64,000 nt of DNA from CAJQQY01 sp045106765 (GCA_045106765.1 JBGCFD010000028.1:51266-115265); one strand, 5' to 3'. Positions 43,830 to 53,647 are shown, counted from the first letter of the stretch. Program-made: numbers and translations. The notes: generated by a model not told the origin, from the sequence alone.

Positions 43830-44303
43830 TTAGCCAAGAAGTTCTGACTTCTCAGTACGCATTTTTGCAGCGGTATGAATTGCTGCTCGAATTCTATTGT
43901 AAGTTCCACAACGACAGATATTCGTAATTTTCGAATTAATATCCTCGTCCGTTGGATTTGGAATTTCATTCAAAAGGGCTTCCGCAGCGACGATCATTCC
44001 AGATTGGCAATAGCCACATTGAGGAACTTGATGTTCTACCCATGCTTGTTGAATTTCTGACATTTTACCTGCTGTGCTTATTCCTTCGATAGTCGTAATT
44101 TCTTTTCCTTCAGCTGCTACAGCTGGCAGAGTACAGGTTCTCGTTGCCACACCATCCAACATCACCGTACAAGATCCACATGAAGAAACCCCACAACCAT
44201 ATTTCGTACCTGTCATATTTAATTCATCCCGTAGCACCCATAATAAAGGCATACCTTCTTCGACATCTACATTTTGAACTTTTCCGTTAATTTTTAATTC
44301 CAT
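43830..44303 (-). CDS. (2Fe-2S)-binding small subunit, IorA-like
   Basis: The 157-residue electron-transfer subunit of the molybdenum hydroxylase. N-terminal plant-type ferredoxin cluster CGVSSCGSCTVMLDGVATRTC (about 38-58) and C-terminal all-helical [2Fe-2S] domain with CGYCQSGM and CRCGTYNRIRAAI. It lacks its own export signal and would travel with the Tat-borne large subunit. First gene of the leftward pair. Divergent from modA across 211 bp. Confidence 0.92.
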   Translation of the reverse strand: MELKINGKVQNVDVEEGMPLLWVLRDELNMTGTKYGCGVSSCGSCTVMLDGVATRTCTLPAVAAEGKEITTIEGISTAGKMSEIQQAWVEHQVPQCGYCQSGMIVAAEALLNEIPNPTDEDINSKITNICRCGTYNRIRAAIHTAAKMRTEKSELLG

Positions 44304-44514
44304 GATTTTTATTGTTTTGGAAAAAAGTAATTGAAGTCATTTTCTCAAATTTATCTTTTTTTAGAGAAAAAAAGACATAATTATAAATCATTATGCAACG
44401 AAAGTGTTTAAAATAAACTAGTTAAATCTTACTGGGAATACTTTTATCTTTTCCATTTAATTCAATTATCTTCGATCTCTCCTTTTTGATTTGAACGAAT
44501 GAAATAAATTTACT

Positions 44515-45276
44515 TTGAGAAAAATCATATTATTAATCTTCAGTTTTATACTTTTATTTTTTTCCTGTGAAAAAAAAGATTCCAATAAATTAAGAATTGC
44601 TACCTCTGCGAATATGCAATTTGCTATCAACGAATTGGTTAAAAAATTTTCAGAGGAAACTGGAATCGATTGCGAAATAATCATAAGCTCTTCTGGAAAA
44701 TTAACCGCTCAAATTAATGAAGGTGCTCCTTTTGATGTTTTTGTTTCTGCTAATATGAAATACCCAAATGATCTTTATAGAAAAGGATTAACCTTAGGAG
44801 TACCAAAAATATATGCCCATGGAAAATTAGTTTTGTGGACCATGAAAAAAGACCTCATTCCATCTATCCAACTTTTAGAAAATAAAGAAATAAAGCATAT
44901 CGCACTCGCCAATCCAAAAACTGCTCCCTATGGAAATGCATCCATCCATATTTTGAATCACTACAAAATATTTCAAAAATTAACTCCCAAATTAGTTTAC
45001 GGAGAGAGTATTGCCCAAGTCAATCAATTTGTCAATTCGCAAGTGGCTGATTTAGGTTTCACTTCAAAATCAGTTGTCCTATCACCAAAAATGATTCATA
45101 AAGGAAAATGGGAAGAAATCGATGAATCTATTTATCCACCAATTTCTCAAGGTATCGTTTGCCTCAAAAATGATCCAAAGAAAGAAAAATTAGCCTTGGA
45201 TTTTTCTGATTTTCTTTTTTCCAAAAAGGGTAAAGAAATTTTAAATACTTTTGGGTATTCAACCAATTTTGATTGA
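44515..45276 (+). CDS. modA: Molybdate ABC transporter substrate-binding lipoprotein
   Basis: A 253-residue binding protein. The start used is TTG at 44515 (MRKIILLIFSFILLFFSCEKK), which gives a proper lipoprotein signal (Cys about 18). The ModA pattern follows: LRIATSANMQFAINELVKKFSEETGID, SSSGKLTAQINEGAPFDVFVSANMKYP, and GESIAQVNQFVNSQVADLGFTS. It captures molybdate or tungstate outside the membrane. Followed by modB and modC. Lies opposite a molybdenum enzyme gene pair, which fits supply of that enzyme. Confidence 0.92.
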   Translation: MRKIILLIFSFILLFFSCEKKDSNKLRIATSANMQFAINELVKKFSEETGIDCEIIISSSGKLTAQINEGAPFDVFVSANMKYPNDLYRKGLTLGVPKIYAHGKLVLWTMKKDLIPSIQLLENKEIKHIALANPKTAPYGNASIHILNHYKIFQKLTPKLVYGESIAQVNQFVNSQVADLGFTSKSVVLSPKMIHKGKWEEIDESIYPPISQGIVCLKNDPKKEKLALDFSDFLFSKKGKEILNTFGYSTNFD

Positions 45277-45317
45277 GTACTCTGTAACAAAAGTTGTTTG
45301 ATATTTTGAGCTTTGAA

Positions 45318-45398
45318 TTTTTATTCAAATTAAGGAACGCACGGAGTCTGATAGCCTTAGCTATCAAGACGAGTACGTGACGAAGAGTTGAATAAAAA
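45318..45398. other. Structured intergenic element between modA and modB
   Basis: An outer 11-bp stem TTTTTATTCAA (45318-45328) / TTGAATAAAAA (45388-45398) encloses an inner 7-bp stem TGATAGC-ctta-GCTATCA (45349-45366). The flanks between the stems are less AT-rich than the surroundings (GGAACGCACGG, GACGAGTACG). It may be an RNA structure in the mod transcript or a small repeat. No known riboswitch pattern was recognised. Confidence 0.5.
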
Positions 45399-45461
45399 GG
45401 CATGTTCATAATATTAAAGAATTTCTGTTATAGAGTATTAAGTTTTTAATTTTAATTTTCC

Positions 45462-46133
45462 ATGGATTGGGAACCACTTTTTTTAACTTTCAAATTAGCC
45501 TTCGTTACCACAATAATTCTATTGGTGGTTTCTATTCCTCTGGCCTATTGGCTCGCCTTTTCTAAAAGTAAAATCAAACCCATCATCGAAACCTTAGTTA
45601 GTATGCCTTTGGTTTTACCACCAACAGTTTTAGGATTCTATTTGCTCATTGCATTTAGTCCCTCCAATAATTTTGGAAAATGGCTAGACGAATGGTTAGG
45701 TTTAAGATTAGTTTTTTCTTTTGAAGGATTAGTATTTGCCTCTGTAATTTATAGTTTACCATTTATGGTACATCCTATTCAATCTGGATTTTCTCATTTA
45801 TCCAAATCGCTATTGGAGGCAAGTTATATGTTGGGAAAATCAAAAATGACAACACTCACAAAAGTACTTTTACCGAATATCAAACCATCACTTTTGACGG
45901 GAATTGTTTTAGCTTTTGCACATACGATTGGTGAATTTGGAGTAGTATTGATGATCGGCGGAAATATGCCTGGTGTGACAAAGGTAGCTTCTATAGCCAT
46001 ATACGATGAAGTAGAATCTCTAAATTATGCAGCAGCTAATTCTTATTCTTTGATTTTATTTGCTTTGACATTTTCCATCCTATTATTCGTTTATATTGTG
46101 AATGGTGGTTACCTAAAACGGTTTTGGAAATGA
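45462..46133 (+). CDS. modB: Molybdate ABC transporter permease
   Basis: A 223-residue inner-membrane permease with about five or six hydrophobic segments. Seen: PLAYWLAFSKSKIKPIIETLVSMPLVLPPTVLGFYLL, and the ABC-contact EAA-type loop LLEASYMLGKSKMTTLTKVLLPNIKPSLLTGIVLAFAHTIGEFG. Its end overlaps modC by 10 bp, so translation is coupled. Confidence 0.93.
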   Translation: MDWEPLFLTFKLAFVTTIILLVVSIPLAYWLAFSKSKIKPIIETLVSMPLVLPPTVLGFYLLIAFSPSNNFGKWLDEWLGLRLVFSFEGLVFASVIYSLPFMVHPIQSGFSHLSKSLLEASYMLGKSKMTTLTKVLLPNIKPSLLTGIVLAFAHTIGEFGVVLMIGGNMPGVTKVASIAIYDEVESLNYAAANSYSLILFALTFSILLFVYIVNGGYLKRFWK

Positions 46134-47005
46134 TAGAAATCAACATTCAAAAAAAACTAAATGCTCCATCAGGCAAAATGCTTCTCGATTTCAAAACGGA
46201 AATTGAGCAAGGACAATTTGTTACACTTTATGGAAAATCTGGAGCAGGTAAAACTTCGACCTTACGAATTCTAGCTGGGCTGCTAAAACCTGATTCTGGC
46301 AAAGTTTCAATCCACGGAAATGTATTGTTAGATTTTTCAAAAAAAATAAATCTCCCACCTCAAAAACGAAAAATTGGTTTTGTTTTTCAAGATTATGCAC
46401 TTTTCCCCAACATGACTATTCTTGAAAATTTAAGCTTTGCTCTACGTAAAAATCAAAGCAAGAAAATTCTGAATGAGTTAATAGAGATAATGGAAATTGG
46501 TGACCTTCAAAACCAAAAACCTCATCGACTTTCAGGAGGACAGCAACAACGAGTTGCAGTTGCTAGAGCGTTGGTTCAAAAACCAGAACTGCTTTTATTG
46601 GATGAACCACTTTCAGCTTTGGATGAAGAAATGCGAAGTAAAATCCAAAAATATATTCTACAAGTTCATCGAGAATTTAATTTGACGACTATTTTGATTA
46701 GTCATGATTTGGCGGAAGTTTTAAAAATGTCGGATCAAGTATTAATTCTAAATCAGGGAAAAATAATTCAAAGCGGGCATCCAATAGATATTTTTTCAAA
46801 GGAAAAATTAAATGGAAATTTTCAAGTGACTGGAGAAATTGTTTTGATGGAAAAACAAAATTTAAATTTGATTTTGACAATTTTAATTGGAAAAGAAATA
46901 GCCAAATTGTTAGTTTCTTATAAAGATCATAATCATTTAAAACTAGGCGATCAAATATTAATTTCTTCCTCAAGTTTTCAACCAACTGTCAAAAAATTAG
47001 GATAG
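46124..47005 (+). CDS. modC: Molybdate ABC transporter ATP-binding protein
   Basis: A 293-residue ATPase. Seen: Walker A YGKSGAGKTST (about 36-46), the Q-loop FVFQDYALFPN, signature LSGGQQQRVAVARAL, Walker B LLLLDEPLSALDEE, and the H-loop ISHDLAEVL. The C-terminal 65 residues are a MOP/TOBE-like domain, shorter than in E. coli ModC. Last gene of the mod cluster, followed by a strong terminator. Confidence 0.93.
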   Translation: MEMIEINIQKKLNAPSGKMLLDFKTEIEQGQFVTLYGKSGAGKTSTLRILAGLLKPDSGKVSIHGNVLLDFSKKINLPPQKRKIGFVFQDYALFPNMTILENLSFALRKNQSKKILNELIEIMEIGDLQNQKPHRLSGGQQQRVAVARALVQKPELLLLDEPLSALDEEMRSKIQKYILQVHREFNLTTILISHDLAEVLKMSDQVLILNQGKIIQSGHPIDIFSKEKLNGNFQVTGEIVLMEKQNLNLILTILIGKEIAKLLVSYKDHNHLKLGDQILISSSSFQPTVKKLG

Positions 47006-47051
47006 CAATAATAAGTAGATTTGAAAGGAGAAATCGTTTATGAAAAATAAT

Positions 47052-47092
47052 AAAAAAGCTTGCCTTTTCAGTTTTGAAGGGCAAGCTTTTTT
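47052..47092. terminator. Bidirectional terminator after modC
   Basis: AAAAAAGCTTGCC (47052-47064) pairs with GGCAAGCTTTTTT (47080-47092), a 13-bp perfect stem with T-run, between modC and the convergent S41 peptidase gene. Confidence 0.9.
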
Positions 47093-47111
47093 CTATTTCT
47101 TTTCTGTAAAA

Positions 47112-48773
47112 TTATTCATCATAATCTGCCAATGGATTTTCTTTTTTCAAAGCTCTCATTGCTGCCTTAACCACTTCATCCGAATCATTCCAAATCATAT
47201 AAAATCCATCTTCTTTATAAAGGTTTCTTGCTAATCTAGCCTTTAATAAACGTTTTACATTTTCTTTAATTTTTCCAAAATCTTCATCATCAATCTTTGC
47301 TCCGTTTTCCTTTCCAAATTTTAAAAAATCATTCAGCATATTTTCATCTACTTCAAAATCATCTCTTAATTTATCTAAAGACATTTCTCTTAATGCGTTG
47401 GCATTATCCTCTGCATACCGATAAATAAATTGTGGTAAAACTTGACGCAAAGAAATATACGAATCGTTCAAATAAGTCGTGTCCAAGGGAATAAAAACAT
47501 CAGGCGTAATTCCACCACCTCCAAAGACAATTCGTTTTTCTAATTTGGTAAAAAATTGAGTGGTGTCTGACTGATGGATGCTATCTTTATTTAAAAGTTC
47601 GCCACCCTGATACCTATTTATGATATCTGAACTATAAGCACTTTTATCATCATAGGACTTTTGAATCAATCTATCTGAAGGAGTAAAATACCTTGCTACC
47701 GTTAATCTTAAAGCAGATCCATCATTCAAATCTAACTGCTCTTGGACCAATCCTTTTCCAAATGACCTACGACCAATGATTACTCCACGATCCCAATCTT
47801 GAACTGCTCCAGCGACAATTTCACTTGCAGAAGCTGATCCTTCATCAATCAAAACCGCTACTTTTCCAATGGAAAAATGTGTCAGTCCTGTCGATTTATA
47901 TTCATTCCTTCGAACAGTTCTCCCTTCAGTATAAACTAACAGTTTTCCTTTTTCTGGAAATAATTGACTCAACATTTTAGTGGCTTCCCTTAAATATCCA
48001 CCAGGGTTTTGACGTAAATCTACCACTAAGTCTTCCATCCCCTTTTCCTTCAGTTCCTCCACTTCTTTCATAAATTCTCGATAGGTGGTCGCACTAAAAC
48101 GATTCACTTTTATAAATCCTGTTCGTTCATCCAACATATATCCAACGTCTACACTAAAAATTGGAATAGGCTCTCGCTTAATATTAAAACTTTTAACTGT
48201 TTTATTTTTTCCTCTTTTTATTCCAACCTTCACTTCACTTCCTGCCTTTCCTCTCAATTTATTGACTAATTCTCGAACGTCTGTTTCGCCACCTACGGCA
48301 GTTGAATCATTTATCTCAACAATTTTATCACCAGCTAAAATCCCTGCTTCTTCTGATGGTCCACCAGCAATTGGAGCAACTACTACGATTGTATCATCCA
48401 AAATGATAAACTCAATTCCAACCCCATCAAAATTCCCTTCCAACTCATCATTAATTCTTTCCACTTGTGAAACTGGAATATAGGATGAATGTGGATCCAA
48501 TTCTGAAATTATTTTATCAATCGCTTTTTCAATCAACTCATCACTATTAACTTCATCAACATAACGAGCCTCGATGAAACGAAGCAAATCTTCAATTCTA
48601 CCATTTCCAATTTTACTAAATTCAGCAGGATCGATTCCATCCGTTTGGATGATTAATTGAGGAGCAGGATTAAGTTGGGTACCGACATACATTCCACCGG
48701 CAAGGACTACGGCAAAAAGAAAAGGAAGCCAAATATTTAATTTTCCATTCTTGGAATTCTCTATTTCAGGCAT
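47112..48773 (-). CDS. S41-family C-terminal processing peptidase
   Basis: A 553-residue membrane-anchored protease (CtpA/Tsp type). N-terminal anchor about 14-33, a PDZ domain (about 100-185, GVGIEFIILDDTIVVVAPIAGG and AGILAGDKIVEIND), then the catalytic core with VDLRQNPGG, the serine in IDEGSASASEIVAGAVQDWDRG and the lysine of RRSFGKGLVQ. It would cleave proteins in the periplasm. Longer than the minimal CtpA because of an extra C-terminal helical part. Single gene. Confidence 0.92.
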   Translation of the reverse strand: MPEIENSKNGKLNIWLPFLFAVVLAGGMYVGTQLNPAPQLIIQTDGIDPAEFSKIGNGRIEDLLRFIEARYVDEVNSDELIEKAIDKIISELDPHSSYIPVSQVERINDELEGNFDGVGIEFIILDDTIVVVAPIAGGPSEEAGILAGDKIVEINDSTAVGGETDVRELVNKLRGKAGSEVKVGIKRGKNKTVKSFNIKREPIPIFSVDVGYMLDERTGFIKVNRFSATTYREFMKEVEELKEKGMEDLVVDLRQNPGGYLREATKMLSQLFPEKGKLLVYTEGRTVRRNEYKSTGLTHFSIGKVAVLIDEGSASASEIVAGAVQDWDRGVIIGRRSFGKGLVQEQLDLNDGSALRLTVARYFTPSDRLIQKSYDDKSAYSSDIINRYQGGELLNKDSIHQSDTTQFFTKLEKRIVFGGGGITPDVFIPLDTTYLNDSYISLRQVLPQFIYRYAEDNANALREMSLDKLRDDFEVDENMLNDFLKFGKENGAKIDDEDFGKIKENVKRLLKARLARNLYKEDGFYMIWNDSDEVVKAAMRALKKENPLADYDE

Positions 48774-48946
48774 TATCTATAATTAACTATATTCTAAAAG
48801 AACAAATGTAAGGATTTTCTATCTCCAAGTTTGCAAATAATACGATACTTCTTTGGTTGATTTTATAAAAAATGAAACAAGTTTTTCTTATTATTGTTTT
48901 TCTGAATTGAAATAAGATTAACCATATTTTATCAAAAAAAAACGCC

Positions 48947-49423
48947 ATGGACAAAACAGGAAAAATTGATGATATTGATCGCAAGATTCTTTCTATTTTG
49001 ATGGATAATTCCAATACTTCTTATTCCGTTATTGCGAAACAATTATTTGTCTCAAGTGGTACGGTTCATGTAAGAATGACAAAACTTAAAGAAATGGGTA
49101 TTGTCACAGGGGCAAATTTGATGATCGACCATACTAAATTGGGATATGATGTGGTGGCATTTTTAGGGGTTTATTTGGAAAAAAGTTCTTTGTACGATGA
49201 TGTTTCGGAAAGATTAAAAATGATCCCCGAAATCGTAAGCGCACATTATACGACAGGAAATTATGGTATTTTTGCAAAAATAATATGTAAAGATACACTT
49301 CATTTACGAACGGTTTTACATGACAAAATTCAAAGAATATCAGGTATCCAAAGGACTGAGACCATGATTTCCTTGGAAGAAAGTATCAATCGACCACTTA
49401 CGCTTGAGAAAAAAGAAGATTAG
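48947..49423 (+). CDS. Lrp/AsnC-family transcriptional regulator
   Basis: A 158-residue regulator: N-terminal helix-turn-helix (DDIDRKILSILMDNSNTSYSVIAKQLFVSSGTVHVRMTKLKEMGIV, about 7-51) and a C-terminal RAM ligand-binding domain (VVAFLGVYLEKSSLYDDV ... AHYTTGNYGIFAKIICKD). The family responds to amino acids or related ligands and forms octamers. Single gene, divergent from the S41 peptidase. Target genes are not evident. Confidence 0.92.
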   Translation: MDKTGKIDDIDRKILSILMDNSNTSYSVIAKQLFVSSGTVHVRMTKLKEMGIVTGANLMIDHTKLGYDVVAFLGVYLEKSSLYDDVSERLKMIPEIVSAHYTTGNYGIFAKIICKDTLHLRTVLHDKIQRISGIQRTETMISLEESINRPLTLEKKED

Positions 49424-49604
49424 AAAATTGGTTAACCAGGTAATTAAGTTTTAAGTAGTCGGACATAAATAATCAATCAATTCCCTAAAACTTAAAACAA
49501 ATCTATCACGCAGTTTGAATTGTGAATAAGAATTATATTATGGAATAGTTCTTGTTTTTATTTTTTATTGGTTTGCAAACATCACCCTCCAAAACTGCAG
49601 AATT

Positions 49605-51008
49605 ATGAAAATTATACAGAAACTAATATTAGTTTTATTCTCTCTATTCGTTTGTCAATATCAATTGACTGCCACTTCTCTCACTCATTTCACTACAAAT
49701 TTAATTGATACTATTCCTCAGATCGAACCTGAATACAAAGGCAATCGAATATTAGTCAAGGCAATTAAAGTGGTTAAGAAAAAAGGGAAATCCTACAAAA
49801 TCGAGTACAAAATTGTCAACAATGGACGAAATAAAATCAAACTTGGGAAATCCAATTTGATTCCAAAAGACCTCATTGTCCAATTTGATAAATCCTTGGA
49901 AGAAAATGATTTAGTTGGTGCAAAATCTTCAATTGTTGAAAGCATTAAAAAGAAATCTATTTCACTCCGCCCAGGTCAATTGATTTTGGGAAATAAACTT
50001 AAATTCACTTATCAACCAATTCCACCTTCTGATCGAATTGCTAATGAAATAAAAAAACCTGAGGAGACTATTGTTGAAAACAAGGAGCAAAAAAAGGAGA
50101 TTCCAATTAAGACAGAAGTTAAAAAAGAGACCAAAGAAGTTCCAAAATCAAAATTTGAGGAAGCAGTTAAGGATATAGTTGAGGAAGTTCCTTTGCCAAA
50201 TACTGAAATAAATAAATTAGAGAGTCCGAGATATCCATCCAAGTCTACTGCTCAAATGGAAGAAAGAAAAACTCAGGAAATTCCATTAGATGAAACTGTT
50301 TTGGTAAAGCCAAAGGAAAAAGAAAATTCTGAAAAATTAGCGATAAAAGATACTGAATCTATTTTAGATGGCTTCCCAAAAAAGGATCAAAAGGAAGACC
50401 GAAAAGAAGAGATAGAAGAAATTAAAACCAAAGAAGTAGAAAAAATTGAATTGATTGATTCGAGCGCAAATAATCAGATAGTTGAAGAAGAATTAGAAAA
50501 TCAAATCTCAAAAGAAAAACTTTGTGCTGATTTAATCATTCAGAATGTGGAAATTTTGAAGAAAAACAAACGTATTGTTCTTGTAAAATATACGATTAAA
50601 AATGTAGGTAATATTCCCATTTCATTGCATGGCGAAACTAAAAAAGAAATAGATAATATCGCCATTCAATCTCATTTCACTAGGTCGCATAAGTTGACAA
50701 GAGGATCGATTCCAGTTGATATTGCTTTTGTAAAAAAAAGAACTAAAGATGTAAAAGGTATGCTTGATCCAGAAGAATCGATTTCTCAAAAGCTTAAAAT
50801 AGAGATTTCAAAAGTTACTAAATTTACCCCCGTTTTGGCTTTAACTATAAATCCCATTTCTACTAATGTCGAGTGCAACAGATTGAATAATATATTTTTT
50901 ATTGACCTTATTGACCAAGAAGAAAAAGCATCTAAAACGATAAAATCAATACCTCAACAACCCATCGAAAAGAGTACTAATGAAAAAGTTACTACTTTAG
51001 AAAACTAA
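49605..51008 (+). CDS. Exported protein with two CARDB-like domains
   Basis: A 467-residue protein with a signal peptide (LILVLFSLFVCQYQLTAT, cleavage about 23). Two similar beta-rich segments, about 45-150 (RILVKAIKVVKKKGKSYKIEYKIVNNG) and about 310-440 (DLIIQNVEILKKNKRIVLVKYTIKNVG), match the CARDB adhesion-like pattern. A long Lys/Glu-rich low-complexity linker (about 155-305) lies between them. No T9SS domain. Possibly a periplasm- or surface-spanning adhesion or scaffold protein. Confidence 0.7.
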   Translation: MKIIQKLILVLFSLFVCQYQLTATSLTHFTTNLIDTIPQIEPEYKGNRILVKAIKVVKKKGKSYKIEYKIVNNGRNKIKLGKSNLIPKDLIVQFDKSLEENDLVGAKSSIVESIKKKSISLRPGQLILGNKLKFTYQPIPPSDRIANEIKKPEETIVENKEQKKEIPIKTEVKKETKEVPKSKFEEAVKDIVEEVPLPNTEINKLESPRYPSKSTAQMEERKTQEIPLDETVLVKPKEKENSEKLAIKDTESILDGFPKKDQKEDRKEEIEEIKTKEVEKIELIDSSANNQIVEEELENQISKEKLCADLIIQNVEILKKNKRIVLVKYTIKNVGNIPISLHGETKKEIDNIAIQSHFTRSHKLTRGSIPVDIAFVKKRTKDVKGMLDPEESISQKLKIEISKVTKFTPVLALTINPISTNVECNRLNNIFFIDLIDQEEKASKTIKSIPQQPIEKSTNEKVTTLEN

Positions 51009-51033
51009 TTAGTTTTTTGATTTTTATAAAGAC

Positions 51034-51064
51034 ATGAGTCATCCCAAAGTTCGGGATGACTCAT
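51034..51064. terminator. Bidirectional terminator
   Basis: ATGAGTCATCCC (51034-51045) pairs perfectly with GGGATGACTCAT (51053-51064), between the CARDB-like gene and mutS2, which converge. A weaker inverted repeat follows at 51074-51146. Confidence 0.85.
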
Positions 51065-51073
51065 ATCTTTTAC

Positions 51074-51146
51074 CCTTTTGAATATCAAACATTAGAGACA
51101 AACTTCGTCATTCTTTGTTTCTTATTGGATATTCGATATTCAAAAA
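51074..51146. repeat. Imperfect inverted repeat before mutS2 stop
   Basis: TTTTGAATATCaAaca at the left resembles the reverse complement of the right end TTTTTGAATATCGAATATCC, with a GACAAAc/TTTGTt match inside. Quasi-repeats of gatatt occur in the right arm. Low to moderate support. Confidence 0.45.
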
Positions 51147-51162
51147 TTTTAAGCCCTTGACA

Positions 51163-53562
51163 TCAAAACTCCACAATAGTCACCCCATCTCCACCTTGTT
51201 CTCTCGGCGGATGATAAACCTTAGAGATCGAATCAGAGTACTCTTTTAATTTTCGTTTCACCGCATCTCTCAGCGCACCACTCCCCTTTCCATGCAAAAT
51301 CTGTAAATGAGTAGCACTAGTCATCAAAGCCTTATCTACAAAGGATTCTACTAACCTCAACGATTCACTTGTCGTCACTCCACGCAAATCAATTTTCGAT
51401 TCAAAAGTAGTTCCTGAATCGACCACATCAGTTTTTACTCTCTTCGAACTAATAATTTCTAGCGGTTGGTTTGCAGGTAAAAGATCTTTTAAATGAGCTG
51501 TCATTTTCATGATTCCCATCAAAACAATTACTTTATTCTTTTTGATACTTTCGACAGTTCCAGTCGCTCCACCAGATCTTAGTTTTACAAAATCTCCCAC
51601 TTTAATAGTTGCATTAGCCGCTTTAGCAGCAGTCGGTTCATAATAAACTTTCTCTCGTAGACCATCCACATTATCTGCCAATTCTGTTCTCTGTGCACGC
51701 ACATCCGCAGCCATTCTTTTTGCCTTTTCTAAGTTCTTTTCTTCTCTAATTTCACGAATGACTTTTTCAAATTCTTTATTATCTCGGGCTACTTGTTGTA
51801 GTTCTTTTTCCTTGACTTGAAGTTTTAATTTCTTTCGTTTGTATTCTAAATCACGATGAAGGTTTTCGTAATTTTTAATCAATTTATCGAGCTTCCTTTC
51901 CCGCTCCTTCATCGTATCGATTTTCTCTTCTAGCTCTTGTTTTTCTTTTTGCAAATCAATTAGTAATTGATCAACTGCCTTTTCATTTTTGCCTGTTTTA
52001 TGCCGAGCATATTTCAAGACTTTTTGATCCAAACCAGTTTTTCTTGCAATCTCAAATGCATAAGAACTTCCTGGTCTTCCAACTTTCATTTCGTAAGTAG
52101 GTGTCAAATTATCTTTATCAAAAGTCATTGACCCATTAACAATTCCACGAGCGTTAAAAGCGAAAATTTTCAAATTAGAATAATGTGTGGTAATTACACC
52201 AAACACTTTTTTATGATTCAATTCTTTTAAAATTGCTTCAGCAATTGCACCTCCAATTTTTGGATCAGTTCCTGAACCAAACTCATCAATAAGCACTAAA
52301 GTATTTTCATCAGATTGCTCCAAAAAAGTTCGCATATTTTGCAGCCTCGAACTATAAGTACTCAAGTCATCCTCCAACGATTGTTGATCTCCAATGTCCG
52401 CAAACATTTTTGTAAAAATCCCCATTTCTGATTCTGGATCGACAGGTACCAACATTCCTGCTTGCAACATCAATTGAATCAAACCAACAGTTTTCATCGT
52501 AATCGATTTCCCTCCAGCATTTGGGCCAGACAACATTAGGATTCGGTTTTTATTATGAAAAACTAAATCGAAAGGAACGGTCTCCTTTTTGATTTCTTTA
52601 TTTTTTAAATATAAAAGTGGATGGTAAGCAGTCTGAATAGCGAAGTGAGGAATCTTTTTTAATTTAGGTTGAGCGGCATTCATTTTGATAGCGACTCTAG
52701 CTTTCGACTGAATAATATCAAATCGAATCATCAAACTTTGATAGTCCTTCAACAAAGAAATATAAGGACGCAGAGTGGTACTCAAATCTTTTAAAATTCG
52801 ATAAATCTCTCGGCGCTGTTCTGTCTCTAAATCAAAAATGTCATTATTAATATCAATGATAATTTCGGGTTCGATAAAGGCAGTTTTTCCTGTTGTAGAT
52901 TCATCGTGAATGATACCTCGAATTTTTCGTTTATGTTCGGAAGGCACACTTAGCACTCGACGACCATTCCGATAACTTTCGGCATTATCAGTCAACCAAC
53001 CTTGGTTTCGATATTTAGTAATTACAGCTCGAAATACTTTATCTAATTCTCTATGTTTCGCTCCAATGCCTTTACTAATTTTTAATAACTCAGGGGACGC
53101 ATCCGATTTTATTTTTCCGTCCTCATCTATCACCTGTTCGATTGCTGAAATCAATTCAGCATCAAAAACAACATCACGAATAATAAAATATAAACTAGGA
53201 AAAAGCTCTTGTCGAGTAGGTGTAAAAAATCTAAAAATATCTCGAATGGAAAGTAAGATTGTATTTATTCTTTGTAGTCCTTCTGTAGTCAATACTGAAT
53301 CTTCAATGCCAAGATGCTTTAAATCATCAGATAAATCGGAATAGGAAGTTAACGGAAAATGTTTATTATCATCTATACTCAATTTGTATTCACTTACTTC
53401 TAAAAGCTGTTGATGAATCTCTTTTCGCACAGTCATGATAGGCAAATGCTGAATAACATTTTTGCCTAATTCACCTAAACATTCCCTCTGCAATAATTCT
53501 ATTACTTTATCAAATTCTACCTTTTCATAAAGGTCTTTCGGTTCCAGTTGCATGATACTCAA
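51163..53562 (-). CDS. mutS2: Endonuclease MutS2
   Basis: A 799-residue MutS-family ATPase linked to suppression of homologous recombination and ribosome rescue in other bacteria. Seen: the core with Walker A LSGPNAGGKSITMKT (about residue 340), TLVLIDEFGSGTDP Walker B, a long charged coiled coil (about 510-630), a KOW-like region (VGDFVKLRSGGATGTVESI) and a C-terminal Smr nuclease domain (KIDLRGVTTSESLRLVESFVDKA, HLQILHGKGSGALRDAV). It lacks the mismatch-recognition domain of MutS, as expected. Confidence 0.94.
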   Translation of the reverse strand: MSIMQLEPKDLYEKVEFDKVIELLQRECLGELGKNVIQHLPIMTVRKEIHQQLLEVSEYKLSIDDNKHFPLTSYSDLSDDLKHLGIEDSVLTTEGLQRINTILLSIRDIFRFFTPTRQELFPSLYFIIRDVVFDAELISAIEQVIDEDGKIKSDASPELLKISKGIGAKHRELDKVFRAVITKYRNQGWLTDNAESYRNGRRVLSVPSEHKRKIRGIIHDESTTGKTAFIEPEIIIDINNDIFDLETEQRREIYRILKDLSTTLRPYISLLKDYQSLMIRFDIIQSKARVAIKMNAAQPKLKKIPHFAIQTAYHPLLYLKNKEIKKETVPFDLVFHNKNRILMLSGPNAGGKSITMKTVGLIQLMLQAGMLVPVDPESEMGIFTKMFADIGDQQSLEDDLSTYSSRLQNMRTFLEQSDENTLVLIDEFGSGTDPKIGGAIAEAILKELNHKKVFGVITTHYSNLKIFAFNARGIVNGSMTFDKDNLTPTYEMKVGRPGSSYAFEIARKTGLDQKVLKYARHKTGKNEKAVDQLLIDLQKEKQELEEKIDTMKERERKLDKLIKNYENLHRDLEYKRKKLKLQVKEKELQQVARDNKEFEKVIREIREEKNLEKAKRMAADVRAQRTELADNVDGLREKVYYEPTAAKAANATIKVGDFVKLRSGGATGTVESIKKNKVIVLMGIMKMTAHLKDLLPANQPLEIISSKRVKTDVVDSGTTFESKIDLRGVTTSESLRLVESFVDKALMTSATHLQILHGKGSGALRDAVKRKLKEYSDSISKVYHPPREQGGDGVTIVEF

Positions 53563-53647
53563 ATCTATTTTTGATTTTATTTTTTTCTAAAAACACTTAA
53601 ACAAAAGTACGAAGATAAAGTTCCATTTTTTTAAATAACTATAATGA

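Noticed and set aside
44304..44514. Moco riboswitch or ModE site in the gap between the molybdenum genes
   Set aside because: No conserved Moco fold or ModE palindrome could be made out by eye.
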